The notes: a model not told the origin generated them from the sequence alone. Numbered from the stretch's first letter, positions 1-7,595 are shown. The stretch is 13,122 nt of DNA from Candidatus Hydrogenedentota bacterium (GCA_903922535.1 CAIXUF010001431.1:1-13122); one strand, 5' to 3'. Translations and numbers: made by a program.

Positions 1-144
1 CCTCCAAAGCCCCCGACAGCCTTCAACGGCCTGTCAGCCCGTCCAGCACTTGGGCCAACGCCGCTATCAAACCCGTCGCAGGTGCCCTCTGACCGGCACT
101 GCCGCGAAAATGGGCTATTTCGCAAATGCCTCTAATGCGGGATT

Positions 145-168
145 CCGAATGTCGTCCCGAATGTCGCC
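145..168. repeat. Two-copy 12-bp tandem repeat followed by a palindrome
   Basis: CCGAATGTCGTC (145-156) is followed directly by CCGAATGTCGCC (157-168), with one mismatch. The end of the second copy forms the left arm of a perfect inverted repeat, CGCCAA-G-TTGGCG (165-177). No gene overlaps it that I can support. It could be the edge of a dispersed intergenic repeat or a protein-binding site; the window cannot decide. Confidence 0.5.
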
Positions 169-301
169 AAGTTGGCGCTGATACTTGGGTGGCAGGCCGG
201 TTTTGTATCGCTGGTGTCCAGTGCGGCACAATCGGGCATTCCCCCGGTTGGTCTTTTTCCTCCCATGCTGGTCAGACGCCAAATGTTCGGCCGGAGCGAT
301 T

Positions 302-329
302 GGGTGTTCCCTTCCGCGCCCCTTTTTTT
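302..329 (+). terminator. Possible Rho-independent terminator (plus strand)
   Basis: GGGTG (302-306) can pair with CGCCC (317-321), including one T-G wobble, around a 10-nt loop. One C and a run of seven T (323-329) follow. The stem is short. The orientation would stop a plus-strand transcript entering from the left, convergent to the SGNH gene whose stop codon begins at 332. No such gene is visible in the window, so this is tentative. Confidence 0.3.
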
Positions 330-1814
330 CTACCGAAGCGAGGCGCTGATCTCCGGTGCCAGATGTCTGGCGATAATGTCGGCCTTAAGTTGTATGGCGG
401 GCAAATAAAGGTGGCATATGTCCCGGAAGTAGTTCATTCCGCCGGCCATTTCCTCGCTTACGGGCACGTACAGGTCACCTCCAGCTTCCGCCAATTCCCT
501 TATTGCGTCATTGTAGGCCTCGACAGCCCTGCAATAGTGGCGGAAACTCCAGGGGACTCCCTGCGGTTTCGACGTCAAATCTTCGAAGACGATCCGTTCA
601 ACGTACTGCATCGCCTCGAGACGGGGAAAGGCGAAGCTGCAAAATGCCATCCTCACACCTGCGCCGTGGGCCTTGTCCGCCATGGCCTTCATGTTGGACA
701 GCGTGCACTGGATTGTCTGGCGAAAGTCACTCTTGGATGGAAGGGAGGAAGGGAGCGGCCAGAGAAAAGTCTGTTTCAATTTGCCGAGCGCCCGTTCCCC
801 CAAAGAACCGTCATTCACTTTTGCAGCCGCCAGAGCGCCGGGAATGCCGCCGATGTCATTCACGAAGTTATAGTGGATAATCATGTCCGGCTGCAGCGCA
901 AGATAGTCATCAAAGCGCTGAAGCTCTTTCGCTGAATTCAATGAGGGCACGCCGGCATTGATTACCTCGACCCTGTCCGTACGGAGAAACTCCCTCAATT
1001 TAGCCTGAAGAATGCATGGATAGGTAAGGTCGTTGCGGCGGCCCTCAAAGGTGGTCGAGCCGCCAACGCACACGATGCGGTAAACACCCTGCGGCTTGGG
1101 CAGGATAACGTCGTTGCCCCGAAATCCGGCGTTGTTCGTCCAAACAATGCACGGCGACCACAGGTCATCGCGATAGCAGTGGGGCCGGAAGCGGAGCCAG
1201 TAGTCTTCATATAGTGACTCCCGAATGAAACAAAGAAGCCGCACCGTGCCCGGCGCTCCGGCGGTCGCAGGAAGAAGACGGACCTCCAGGCAGTAGTCTT
1301 TTCGATTTGTGTCGGTGATCCTGAATTCCGTGGGCGCGGAGTAGAAGTTTTGAACGTTGCGGCGCATTTCCGCGCGCTGCCCCTCGAACCCGTCAAACAG
1401 CGCCGTCAGGTCCGCGCCATTTTCAAGTCCCTTTGCCCAAAAACTCAGGTGTTCGGGTTGGACGGGGGCATGAACAGCGAGGACCCTGCCCTCGCCGGTG
1501 CATTCCAGGACTGCCTCCTCGCGCTGCGCGGCAAAATGGCGCTTCTGTTCCGAATCGGTCAACTCAAGGAATGATTCTCTTTTCGGGGCACCCGGGGCGG
1601 GATGCAGGTTGTCCGGGGGAATGGGGGCGGGAATCGAATTCACGAGTTTCTGCTCAATTTCAAATTGCTGAACCGTCTTGTTGCTGGCGTACCTTTCTCC
1701 CTGCTTGTGTGCCATGTCTGCCCAGTACCGGCCGCCAAGTTGAAGGCACAGGGCGGCCGCGAACAACCAGAGGAGAACGCAACCCGCAAGAAAGGCGGCA
1801 CGAACGGCCTTCAT
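330..1814 (-). CDS. Membrane-anchored SGNH/GDSL hydrolase with PAS-like N-terminal region
   Basis: The 494-residue product is an SGNH-fold hydrolase, probably an esterase or acyl-transfer enzyme outside the cytoplasmic membrane; the substrate is unknown. All four blocks are visible: nucleophile Ser253 in GGST, Gly288 in NAGVPS, Asn319 in NFVND, and Asp465/His468 in DICH. Residues about 5-27 form one hydrophobic segment, read as an uncleaved signal anchor. Residues about 100-200 sit between anchor and catalytic domain and look PAS-like, with 'GEGRVLAVH' near the start and 'CLEVRLLPA', then 'GTVRLLCFIRES', near the end. I chose the ATG at 1814 because it places the anchor at the N-terminus. An in-frame TTG at 1928 has a strong AGGAGG ahead of it and would add 38 residues, but that TTG also forms the -35 box of a good promoter. 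The gene lies 154 bp after recG and is probably transcribed separately. Confidence 0.8.
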   Translation of the reverse strand: MKAVRAAFLAGCVLLWLFAAALCLQLGGRYWADMAHKQGERYASNKTVQQFEIEQKLVNSIPAPIPPDNLHPAPGAPKRESFLELTDSEQKRHFAAQREEAVLECTGEGRVLAVHAPVQPEHLSFWAKGLENGADLTALFDGFEGQRAEMRRNVQNFYSAPTEFRITDTNRKDYCLEVRLLPATAGAPGTVRLLCFIRESLYEDYWLRFRPHCYRDDLWSPCIVWTNNAGFRGNDVILPKPQGVYRIVCVGGSTTFEGRRNDLTYPCILQAKLREFLRTDRVEVINAGVPSLNSAKELQRFDDYLALQPDMIIHYNFVNDIGGIPGALAAAKVNDGSLGERALGKLKQTFLWPLPSSLPSKSDFRQTIQCTLSNMKAMADKAHGAGVRMAFCSFAFPRLEAMQYVERIVFEDLTSKPQGVPWSFRHYCRAVEAYNDAIRELAEAGGDLYVPVSEEMAGGMNYFRDICHLYLPAIQLKADIIARHLAPEISASLR

Positions 1815-1899
1815 GCTTTCTCTTTTCCCTTTCTCGGACTTGTCCGCGGGGTTGGGAGATGTTCGGGGGCAATACAAAAGCAAAACACCCAGAACGTTC

Positions 1900-1928
1900 A
1901 TTATGGGGGTGTTGACGGGCGTTCTCAA
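1900..1928 (-). promoter_or_regulatory. Sigma70-type promoter for the SGNH hydrolase gene
   Basis: On the minus strand TTGAGA (1928-1923, five of six to consensus) is separated by exactly 17 bp from CATAAT (1905-1900, five of six). A start site near 1893 would give a leader of about 80 nt before the ATG at 1814. It points straight into the hydrolase gene and lies just past a hairpin after recG. It was found by eye and has not been scored statistically. Confidence 0.5.
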
Positions 1929-1935
1929 CTTGCCT

Positions 1936-1956
1936 CCTGGAGCCGGGGTGCTCAGG
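1936..1956 (-). terminator. Hairpin between recG and the SGNH gene, lacking a T tract
   Basis: CCTGGAGC (1936-1943) pairs with GCTCAGG (1950-1956) around a CGGGGT loop, with one unpaired base. The hairpin begins about 12 nt past the recG stop in the direction of transcription. No run of T follows on the minus strand, so it is not a classical intrinsic terminator. It may be an attenuating or mRNA-stabilising stem. Its place between the recG stop and the next promoter suits a transcript boundary. Confidence 0.35.
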
Positions 1957-1968
1957 CGCTTGCCGCAA

Positions 1969-4155
1969 TCACAGCGTCACGTCAAGCCCCTCCACCTGCG
2001 AGGTTTCCACTTCGGCGTGGTGCCGGGCCAAGGCCTTGGCAAGGGGGGCAAGACCGCGACCCTTCAGCCCCGGGTACCTTTCGAGCAGCGCCTGGGCCTC
2101 GCGCCGGGCGAGGTCGATTACGCGGGCATCGCGCACGAGGTCGGCAATGTGCAGGTCGCCAAGCCCGGCCTGGCGCAGGCCGTGAAATTCGCCGGGACCG
2201 CGCAGTTTCAGGTCTTCCTCGGCGATGTCGAAGCCGCTGTTGGACGCGCAGAGCGCTTCGAGACGCCGTTTCCCGTCCGGGGTGCGCGGTTCGCCGAGCA
2301 GGAAACAGAAGGACGCGTCGGCGCCCCGACCCACCCGTCCGCGCAGCTGGTGAAGCTGGGTCAGGCCGAAATCGGCGGCGTTCTCGATGACCATGATGGT
2401 CGCCTTGGCCACATCCACGCCGACCTCGATGACCGTGGTGGAAAAGAGAATGTGCGCCTCGCCGGACTTGAAGCGGGCCATGACAGCCTCCTTTTCGGCG
2501 GGGTCCATGCGGCCGTGGAGCATGGCCACGGGCACGCCGGCCAGTGGTCCGGTTGAGATTTCCTCGAAATGGCGCAAGAGCGGGGTGAGTGCGGTTTTGG
2601 TCTCCGACTCGTCCACAAGCGGGCACACAATATAACTTTGAAATCCCAACTCGGCTTGCTCACGCAGGTAGCGGTACAGGTCGGGTACTTTGGCGGACGG
2701 TACCCGGCGGGTCTTGACGGGCTGGCGGCCCGGCGGCATTTCATCGATGATGCTCAGGTCCATTTCGCCGTATAAGGTCAGGGCAATGGTACGCGGGATG
2801 GGCGTGGCGGACATTTGCAGGAGGTCGGGACGGGGTCCCTTGGCCGCGAGAAGCGCGCGCTGGAGCACGCCAAAGCGGTGCTGTTCATCCACAACGGCCA
2901 GACCGAGCCGGTGGAATTGCGTTTTTTCCTGGAACAGGGTGTGGGTGCCGATGATGACATCCACTTCGCCCGCAGCGATGCGGCGGCGCAGCTTGGCGGG
3001 TTCCGGGGTGGACCGGGTGAAACTTTCCACGCGCAGGCCGAGGGGTTCGAGGAACCCGCGAAGCACCAAGGCGTGCTGTTCGGCCAAGATTTCGGTGGGA
3101 GCCATGAATGCCGTCTGAAAGCCGCCGTCGGCCGCGGCGGCGACGGCGTGGAGCGCCACAACGGTCTTGCCACAGCCCACATCGCCCTGTACGAGGCGCA
3201 ACATGGGGCGCGGACTGGCCATGTCGCGAAGAATCTCGGAGATGACCCGCTCCTGCGCGCCCGTCAGGGGGAAGGCAAGCAGACGGTCCAGTGCGCGCAG
3301 ATGGGGGCCGTTGATCACATGTCCCGTCCGGTCGGGCACGGCGGCGGTGAGCCGTTCGCGGCGCAGCAGCACCTCCAACTGGATGAGGAACAGTTCCTCG
3401 AAGACGAAACGGTGGCGGGCCTTTTCCGTATCTTCATGGGTGTCGGGGAAGTGCGCGGCGGGCAATGCCTGACCGATACCGATGAGTTCCAGGCGTTTGC
3501 GCAGTTCGGCCGGGAGACATTCGGGCACGGCGGACGCGACGGCGTCCAGCGCGTCGCGCACCCAGCGGCGCATCATGCGCTGGGTCAGCCCCTCGACCAG
3601 CGGGTAGACCGGCACGATGCGGCCGGTGTTGAGCCGATCCTCCTCGTCGCCCCCGAGGATCTCATATTCCGGATTGGACAGGCAGGGGCCCTTGAAACTG
3701 CCGACCTTGCCGGTCACGATGACTTCCGCGCCCTTGCGGAACACGGTGTCGGCAAGGAAGCCCCGGCCGAAGAAAGTGGCGCCGAGGGTGCCGGTGTCGT
3801 CGCGCAGGGTGATGTGGGCCAGCGACTGGCGGCCGCGCAGGCGGATATTGCGCGAGGCGGTGATGACGCCGCGCACGGTGACGGTCGTGTCCTGCGTCGC
3901 GGCCGCGATGGGTGTGATGCTCGCGTAGTCCCGGTGATTGCGCGGGAAGTAATGGAGCAGATCATACAACGTGCGCACGTCTGCGCCTTCAAGCAAAGAA
4001 ATCCGCTTCGGCCCGACGCCCGGCAGGCGTTCCACCGGGTCCTCGGGATTCAAGGGTTTCACTGGGAGCGCCGGCGTCTCGCCGGATTTTCCCGGCAGAC
4101 GATCGACCGAATTACCAGAACAGGAGGTCGGCGTTTCGATAGGCGTGTCAGGCAT
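1969..4155 (-). CDS. recG: ATP-dependent DNA helicase RecG
   Basis: This 728-residue protein is RecG, the superfamily 2 translocase that remodels stalled replication forks and Holliday junctions in the cytoplasm. The wedge/OB region covers about 37-180 (LPGVGPKR, then YDLLHYFPR). Helicase motifs are intact: Walker A GDVGCGKT (324-331), DEQHRFG (423-429), SATPIPRT (449-456), TTVIEVGVD (573-581) and QLRGRVGR (603-610). The usual length is near 690. The surplus is an N-terminal extension of about 36 residues, part of which (GKSGETPALPVK) is encoded by a dispersed-repeat-like sequence at 4062-4094. The ATG at 4155 overlaps the upstream isomerase gene by 8 bp (ATGCCTGA), which suggests translational coupling, and no clear Shine-Dalgarno site precedes it. 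In-frame GTG (4062-4060) and TTG (4053-4051) would trim the extension but also lack ribosome sites. Function is certain; the start is not. Confidence 0.97.
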   Translation of the reverse strand: MPDTPIETPTSCSGNSVDRLPGKSGETPALPVKPLNPEDPVERLPGVGPKRISLLEGADVRTLYDLLHYFPRNHRDYASITPIAAATQDTTVTVRGVITASRNIRLRGRQSLAHITLRDDTGTLGATFFGRGFLADTVFRKGAEVIVTGKVGSFKGPCLSNPEYEILGGDEEDRLNTGRIVPVYPLVEGLTQRMMRRWVRDALDAVASAVPECLPAELRKRLELIGIGQALPAAHFPDTHEDTEKARHRFVFEELFLIQLEVLLRRERLTAAVPDRTGHVINGPHLRALDRLLAFPLTGAQERVISEILRDMASPRPMLRLVQGDVGCGKTVVALHAVAAAADGGFQTAFMAPTEILAEQHALVLRGFLEPLGLRVESFTRSTPEPAKLRRRIAAGEVDVIIGTHTLFQEKTQFHRLGLAVVDEQHRFGVLQRALLAAKGPRPDLLQMSATPIPRTIALTLYGEMDLSIIDEMPPGRQPVKTRRVPSAKVPDLYRYLREQAELGFQSYIVCPLVDESETKTALTPLLRHFEEISTGPLAGVPVAMLHGRMDPAEKEAVMARFKSGEAHILFSTTVIEVGVDVAKATIMVIENAADFGLTQLHQLRGRVGRGADASFCFLLGEPRTPDGKRRLEALCASNSGFDIAEEDLKLRGPGEFHGLRQAGLGDLHIADLVRDARVIDLARREAQALLERYPGLKGRGLAPLAKALARHHAEVETSQVEGLDVTL
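4062..4094. repeat. Dispersed-repeat-like element with perfect inverted core, inside the recG 5' end
   Basis: The plus strand reads CTGGGAGCG then CCGGCG-TCT-CGCCGG (4071-4085), a perfect 6-bp inverted repeat with a 3-nt loop, then ATTTTCCCGG. Its plus-strand translation contains GSAGVSP and its minus-strand translation contains GETPALP. From memory, such peptides recur in spurious frames of many Planctomycetota- and Verrucomicrobiota-like genomes, marking a short dispersed repeat. A decayed second copy lies at 9820-9849 in this window. Here it is read as part of the N-terminal extension of RecG. Confidence 0.55.
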
Positions 4156-5056
4156 TCGGATACTTGTACTGGCCGGTGTAGAGATCGAACAGCATCCGGT
4201 AGTACTGCATGAACCGGACCGGCTCTTCGTTGTAATCGATTTCGGCCAGGCAGAAGCCCTGGTAGCCGCTGTCCTTCAGGAGGGTGAACAATTCCTGCCA
4301 GGGGTATTTCGGGATGCCAATGTCGTTGATGTGCACCTCGCCGATGGCGCCCTTGAGCAGGTCGAAATTGGCCTTGATGCTGCCGCTGGCGTCCTCTTCG
4401 CCGCCGTTGCAGTTCCAGCAGGCCTTGGCATTGGGCTGGTTGGCAATGTCGAGCATCTTGCGGACGCTGGCGGGCTTGCGCGAGTCCTCGTTGCCGTGGA
4501 CCTCCATGCGCACCTCGATGCCGAGGCCGCCGGCAAACTTGGCCACCTCGCCCCAGGCCTTGCCGATACGCTCGATGGTCTTGGAGAAATCCTCGTCCTT
4601 GTGGCTGCCATTGGGCCGCACCTTGATGCCGGGACAGCCGACATCGGCGGCAAGCTGGGCGAATTCCTTGGCGGTCTCAATCTGTTTGCGCACGACGGCC
4701 TCATCCTTGGCGTGAAACTCGCAGGTCGTGCCCAGGCCTGCGATGACGACACCCGCATCGGCGAATTTCTTCTTCACGTCGGCGCGTTCCTGCTTGGACA
4801 GCGTGGGCTCGACCTTGTGCGCGTGGGTGGTGCGCAGTTCAACGCCGGCCAGTCCGGCCTTCTTGCACAGGTCGATCAGCTCGTCGACAGACATCTTCTC
4901 GCCCATCCTGTACGTGACCATGCCCAGTTTCATGCCCGCGCCTGCCGCCGGGGCGGCCGCCGCATAGGCCATGGACGGCAATGCGCCCGCGAGTCCCACG
5001 CCAATACCCGCTGTGAGAGTGCCCGCCATAAATCCACGCCGCGTCATGTCATTCAT
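4148..5056 (-). CDS. Tat-exported sugar phosphate isomerase/epimerase-like TIM barrel
   Basis: The 302-residue protein belongs to the xylose-isomerase-like TIM-barrel superfamily (AP endonuclease 2 fold). It starts with a twin-arginine signal, TRRGFM at 5-10, a hydrophobic stretch and a likely cleavage site near AYA (30-32), so it should be exported folded. Candidate metal or catalytic residues are Glu185 and His187 in MEVHG, His242 and Asp245 in VHIND, and Glu272 in LAEID. A WNCN motif (214-217) stands where many relatives carry Asp and His. The specific sugar reaction cannot be read from sequence. The ATG at 5056 has AAGGAAG (5069-5063), its AGGA core 8 nt upstream, and puts the Tat motif at the N-terminus, so longer in-frame extensions are rejected. 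The gene follows the U32 gene by 97 bp and overlaps recG by 8 bp, suggesting one operon. Confidence 0.85.
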   Translation of the reverse strand: MNDMTRRGFMAGTLTAGIGVGLAGALPSMAYAAAAPAAGAGMKLGMVTYRMGEKMSVDELIDLCKKAGLAGVELRTTHAHKVEPTLSKQERADVKKKFADAGVVIAGLGTTCEFHAKDEAVVRKQIETAKEFAQLAADVGCPGIKVRPNGSHKDEDFSKTIERIGKAWGEVAKFAGGLGIEVRMEVHGNEDSRKPASVRKMLDIANQPNAKACWNCNGGEEDASGSIKANFDLLKGAIGEVHINDIGIPKYPWQELFTLLKDSGYQGFCLAEIDYNEEPVRFMQYYRMLFDLYTGQYKYPNA

Positions 5057-5153
5057 TGCGATCTTCCTTCTTGGGAGGTTGTAAGTGTCCGGGAGAGTTT
5101 TGTACCCCTTTGGGCCGGGGAAAGGCAAATCGCACTGGTGTAGGGTGCCCGCA

Positions 5154-7526
5154 CTATTCCAGCGCCCGGTCGAGCGGATGTACGGTGTGGGTGGCGAGTT
5201 GCCGGCCCTGTTCGATGATGTTGACCAACTCGCCGAGATAGACGGGGTCTTCATCCTGTGACCAGGTGAAGTCGTAGACCAGGTCCGTGGCCGCCAGTTC
5301 TCCCAGACGGTGCGATTCGAGCATGAACGGCGCGGCTTCAAGCGTGGCGGTGATGCCATCGCGGGTGACGACGCGCAGCGTCTTGCGCGGTTCGGCGAGG
5401 GTGAGGTCGCCCGTGATGGTGTGCGGGCCGGGCGCGCGGGACTGGAACAGGGGCGCGTGGCCGTGGGCCATGATGGCGAGGCGCGCGGGTTCCATGCGGC
5501 GGCACAGGGCGGACCAGGTCTCCGCATCGCATTCCAGGGATGCCGCGATGGTGTCGGCGCCGAATTCGACGAGTTGCGCGTGGCAGGCACTGTTCAGGCA
5601 GCCGATGCCCGGCAGGGACAAGACCGTGGTTTTGCGCAGGCCCGCCGTTCGGAGCAGGTGGAAATGGCCGGGGTTGGATATGGCAACAGTGCGCACGCCG
5701 ATTTCCTGGGCGCGCTTGAGCAGGCGCAGGGCGCTTTCGCGCTCTTCCGGGGTGAAATAGAAGTTGGGAAGGACCACGCCCGTGTTACCGGACTTGAGCA
5801 GCGCTGCAAACGAGGGGTCTTCGATATCCTTCAGCGGGACGAGCCACAGATTGTCGCGACCGGCGTCGAATTGCGCGGTCTTCGAAATCTCCAGCGCCTG
5901 TGCGGCGGAGGCGGCGATGATCCAGCGGCGCGGCGGTTGATTCGGATCGCGCACAGGCGGGGCCTGTGCTGGCGCGCAGGATTCGATTGCCGCATCGCGC
6001 TGCGCGTCGAGCGCGCGGTCCACGCGTTTCAAAATGGTGTTGCGAAATGTGGCCAGTTCGGCCGCCGTCACGGCCAGCGGCCCGTGCGGCTTCTCCACCG
6101 CGAGCCGGATCGAGGCGTCTTCCGTGGCCTCGGACAGAATTGTCGCGGCCTGTTCGGGCGTCACTTCATCCCGCCGGGTAAAGGGATGGCGCACGCGCAC
6201 CGTTTCAGCGCCGACCTGGACTTCGACGACCATGCCGCCACCCGCCTCCTTCACCTGTGCGGCGAAAGCGGCGCGGGACGGTGCGGTCATGGCGGCCAGG
6301 GCCTTTTCCACCCGTTTCACATCGCCCTTGCGTACGGCGTCGGTGTCGGCTGCCTTCACGACGGCCGCGCCCTGGGGCACGGCAAAGACCACGGGGATTT
6401 CGACCCGCTTGCCCGGTGCGGAGCGTTTGACGCTGCGCCCGTCTTTGCGGATGTCGCGCACGATAAATGCTTTGGGCGGTTTGCCTGTTTCCACCTGAAT
6501 CCGGATGCGGTCACCCACCTTGATCATGGCCAGCGGGGTGATGGCAAACCAGTCCTTGCCAGCCGCCTCGACGGTGCCCATGGGCCGTCCGGACTGGGCG
6601 TCCTGGCCGCCGACGATGCCCTCGGGCCTGGGGGCGAGGAAATAGCCGGTGGACGCCTCGCGGGCGACGGCGGTGTCGAGCAGTTCACGGGCCTCTTCTA
6701 TGACCTCGCGGGTGATGCGCGGCCAGGAATCGATCAGCAGCCGGTAGGCGCGCACGGTCTGTGCGATGGTTTCCGCCGGTTTGAGCCGCCCCTCTATTTT
6801 GAACGAGCGGATGCCCGCGGCGATGAGCCGTTCCAGGATGGGCGCGGTCGCCAGGTCGCGCATGGAGTATGCGGCAGAAGGGTCCTCGGCGGTTTGCTCG
6901 AAGAGGCGGCGGCAGGGCTGCAGGCAGCGGCCCCGGTTGGCGCTCTTGCCGTGGATGCGGCTGCTGAACAGGCACTGCCCCGAGATGGAATAGCAGAGCG
7001 CGCCGTGGACGAAGGTTTCCAGTTCGATGTCCGAGGCGGCCTTGATGGCGCGGATTTCGTCGAGCGTGAGTTCGCGCGCGAGGATGACCCGTTCAAATCC
7101 CATGCGCTTGGCCTGTGCCGCACCGTCCGGTGTGTGAATGGTCATCTGGGTCGAGGCGTGGAGGGGGATCTCGGGGCAGAGTTTGCGTGCCATGCGGAAC
7201 ACGCCCAAGTCCTGCACAATCAGCGCATCGGGGCCGATGCGCCGCAATTCATCCAGCAACTGCGCCAAATCGGGGAGTTCGGACTCCTTGATGAGCGTGT
7301 TGAGGGTGATATAGAGCTTCCTACCGAGGCAGTGGGCATAGGCGGCCATGCGCGACAACTCGTCCAGGCTGAAATTGGGTGCGCGCAGCCGTGCGTTAAA
7401 CCGGTGCGCGCCGACATACACCGCGTCGGCCCCGGCGTCGAGGGCGGCGGCAAAGGTTTCGATGCGCCCTGCGGGCGCGAGCAACTCGGGTTTGCGTACG
7501 GAGGGCTTTTCGGGTGTTTTGAGCAT
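5154..7526 (-). CDS. Long U32-family protein (RlhA/TrhP-like, former 'peptidase U32')
   Basis: The 790-residue product starts with a U32 TIM-barrel domain (about 12-290: PELLAPAG at 13-20, then DALIVQD at 100-106). The family signature is at 170-188 (ETFVHGALC, then SGQCLFS). Cys178, Cys185, Cys201 and Cys205 match the four cysteines expected to hold an iron-sulfur cluster. Characterised relatives, E. coli RlhA and TrhP, hydroxylate 23S rRNA and tRNA; proteolysis is doubtful. A middle region (about 290-500) resembles the DUF3656-type extension. The C-terminal part (530-790) looks like a second degenerate barrel (SLPGIGCLNS, then MAHGHAPLF). RlhA of E. coli is shorter, about 650 residues. ATG 7526 fits the family N-terminus but has no Shine-Dalgarno site. 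An in-frame TTG at 7574 follows AAGGA with 5-nt spacing and would add 16 residues. A weak TTGGCG-N16-TATACC could even make the ATG nearly leaderless. Confidence 0.88.
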   Translation of the reverse strand: MLKTPEKPSVRKPELLAPAGRIETFAAALDAGADAVYVGAHRFNARLRAPNFSLDELSRMAAYAHCLGRKLYITLNTLIKESELPDLAQLLDELRRIGPDALIVQDLGVFRMARKLCPEIPLHASTQMTIHTPDGAAQAKRMGFERVILARELTLDEIRAIKAASDIELETFVHGALCYSISGQCLFSSRIHGKSANRGRCLQPCRRLFEQTAEDPSAAYSMRDLATAPILERLIAAGIRSFKIEGRLKPAETIAQTVRAYRLLIDSWPRITREVIEEARELLDTAVAREASTGYFLAPRPEGIVGGQDAQSGRPMGTVEAAGKDWFAITPLAMIKVGDRIRIQVETGKPPKAFIVRDIRKDGRSVKRSAPGKRVEIPVVFAVPQGAAVVKAADTDAVRKGDVKRVEKALAAMTAPSRAAFAAQVKEAGGGMVVEVQVGAETVRVRHPFTRRDEVTPEQAATILSEATEDASIRLAVEKPHGPLAVTAAELATFRNTILKRVDRALDAQRDAAIESCAPAQAPPVRDPNQPPRRWIIAASAAQALEISKTAQFDAGRDNLWLVPLKDIEDPSFAALLKSGNTGVVLPNFYFTPEERESALRLLKRAQEIGVRTVAISNPGHFHLLRTAGLRKTTVLSLPGIGCLNSACHAQLVEFGADTIAASLECDAETWSALCRRMEPARLAIMAHGHAPLFQSRAPGPHTITGDLTLAEPRKTLRVVTRDGITATLEAAPFMLESHRLGELAATDLVYDFTWSQDEDPVYLGELVNIIEQGRQLATHTVHPLDRALE

Positions 7527-7595
7527 GCAACAAGGGTATATCAATCCGGAGCCTTTCGCCAAACACGGAATCAATCAGGTCCTTGGACCAATCAC

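Larger units (their letters stand above)
1..329. other. Intergenic stretch without a supported gene
   Basis: I find no protein I can defend in these 329 bases. Short open frames exist on both strands: plus frame 1 is open from the edge to a TAA at 133-135, plus frame 2 to a TGA near 180, and a minus frame spans 23-229. None has a recognisable motif, and their Arg/Pro/Ser-rich composition is typical of non-coding GC-rich DNA. The stretch does hold a 12-bp tandem duplication (145-168) running into a small palindrome (165-177). It also has a bulged stem (GACAG-CC at 15-21 against GGCCTGTC at 28-35) and a hairpin followed by seven T at 302-329. A gene entering from the left on the plus strand and ending before 183 cannot be excluded. 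Confidence 0.6.

Noticed and set aside
23..229. Small minus-strand open frame near the left edge
   Set aside because: No ribosome site, no motif, and biased composition; another minus frame over the same bases looks equally plausible.
126..935. Long plus-strand open frame opposite the SGNH gene
   Set aside because: It is antisense to a gene with complete catalytic motifs and shows no recognisable domain.
2815..4212. 465-codon plus-strand open frame
   Set aside because: Antisense shadow of recG in GC-rich DNA; composition is rich in Gly, Ala, Glu and Gln with no domain.
5103..5125. CCCC/GGGG hairpin between the U32 and isomerase genes
   Set aside because: Short arms, no T tract on the minus strand, and the genes look like one operon.
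3971..5143. 390-codon plus-strand open frame
   Set aside because: Antisense to the isomerase gene; begins in the repeat inside recG and has no recognisable domain.
5057..5590. N-terminal extension of the TIM-barrel protein
   Set aside because: The extra residues are an out-of-frame reading of the U32 gene. The Tat signal and AAGGAAG ribosome site mark ATG 5056.
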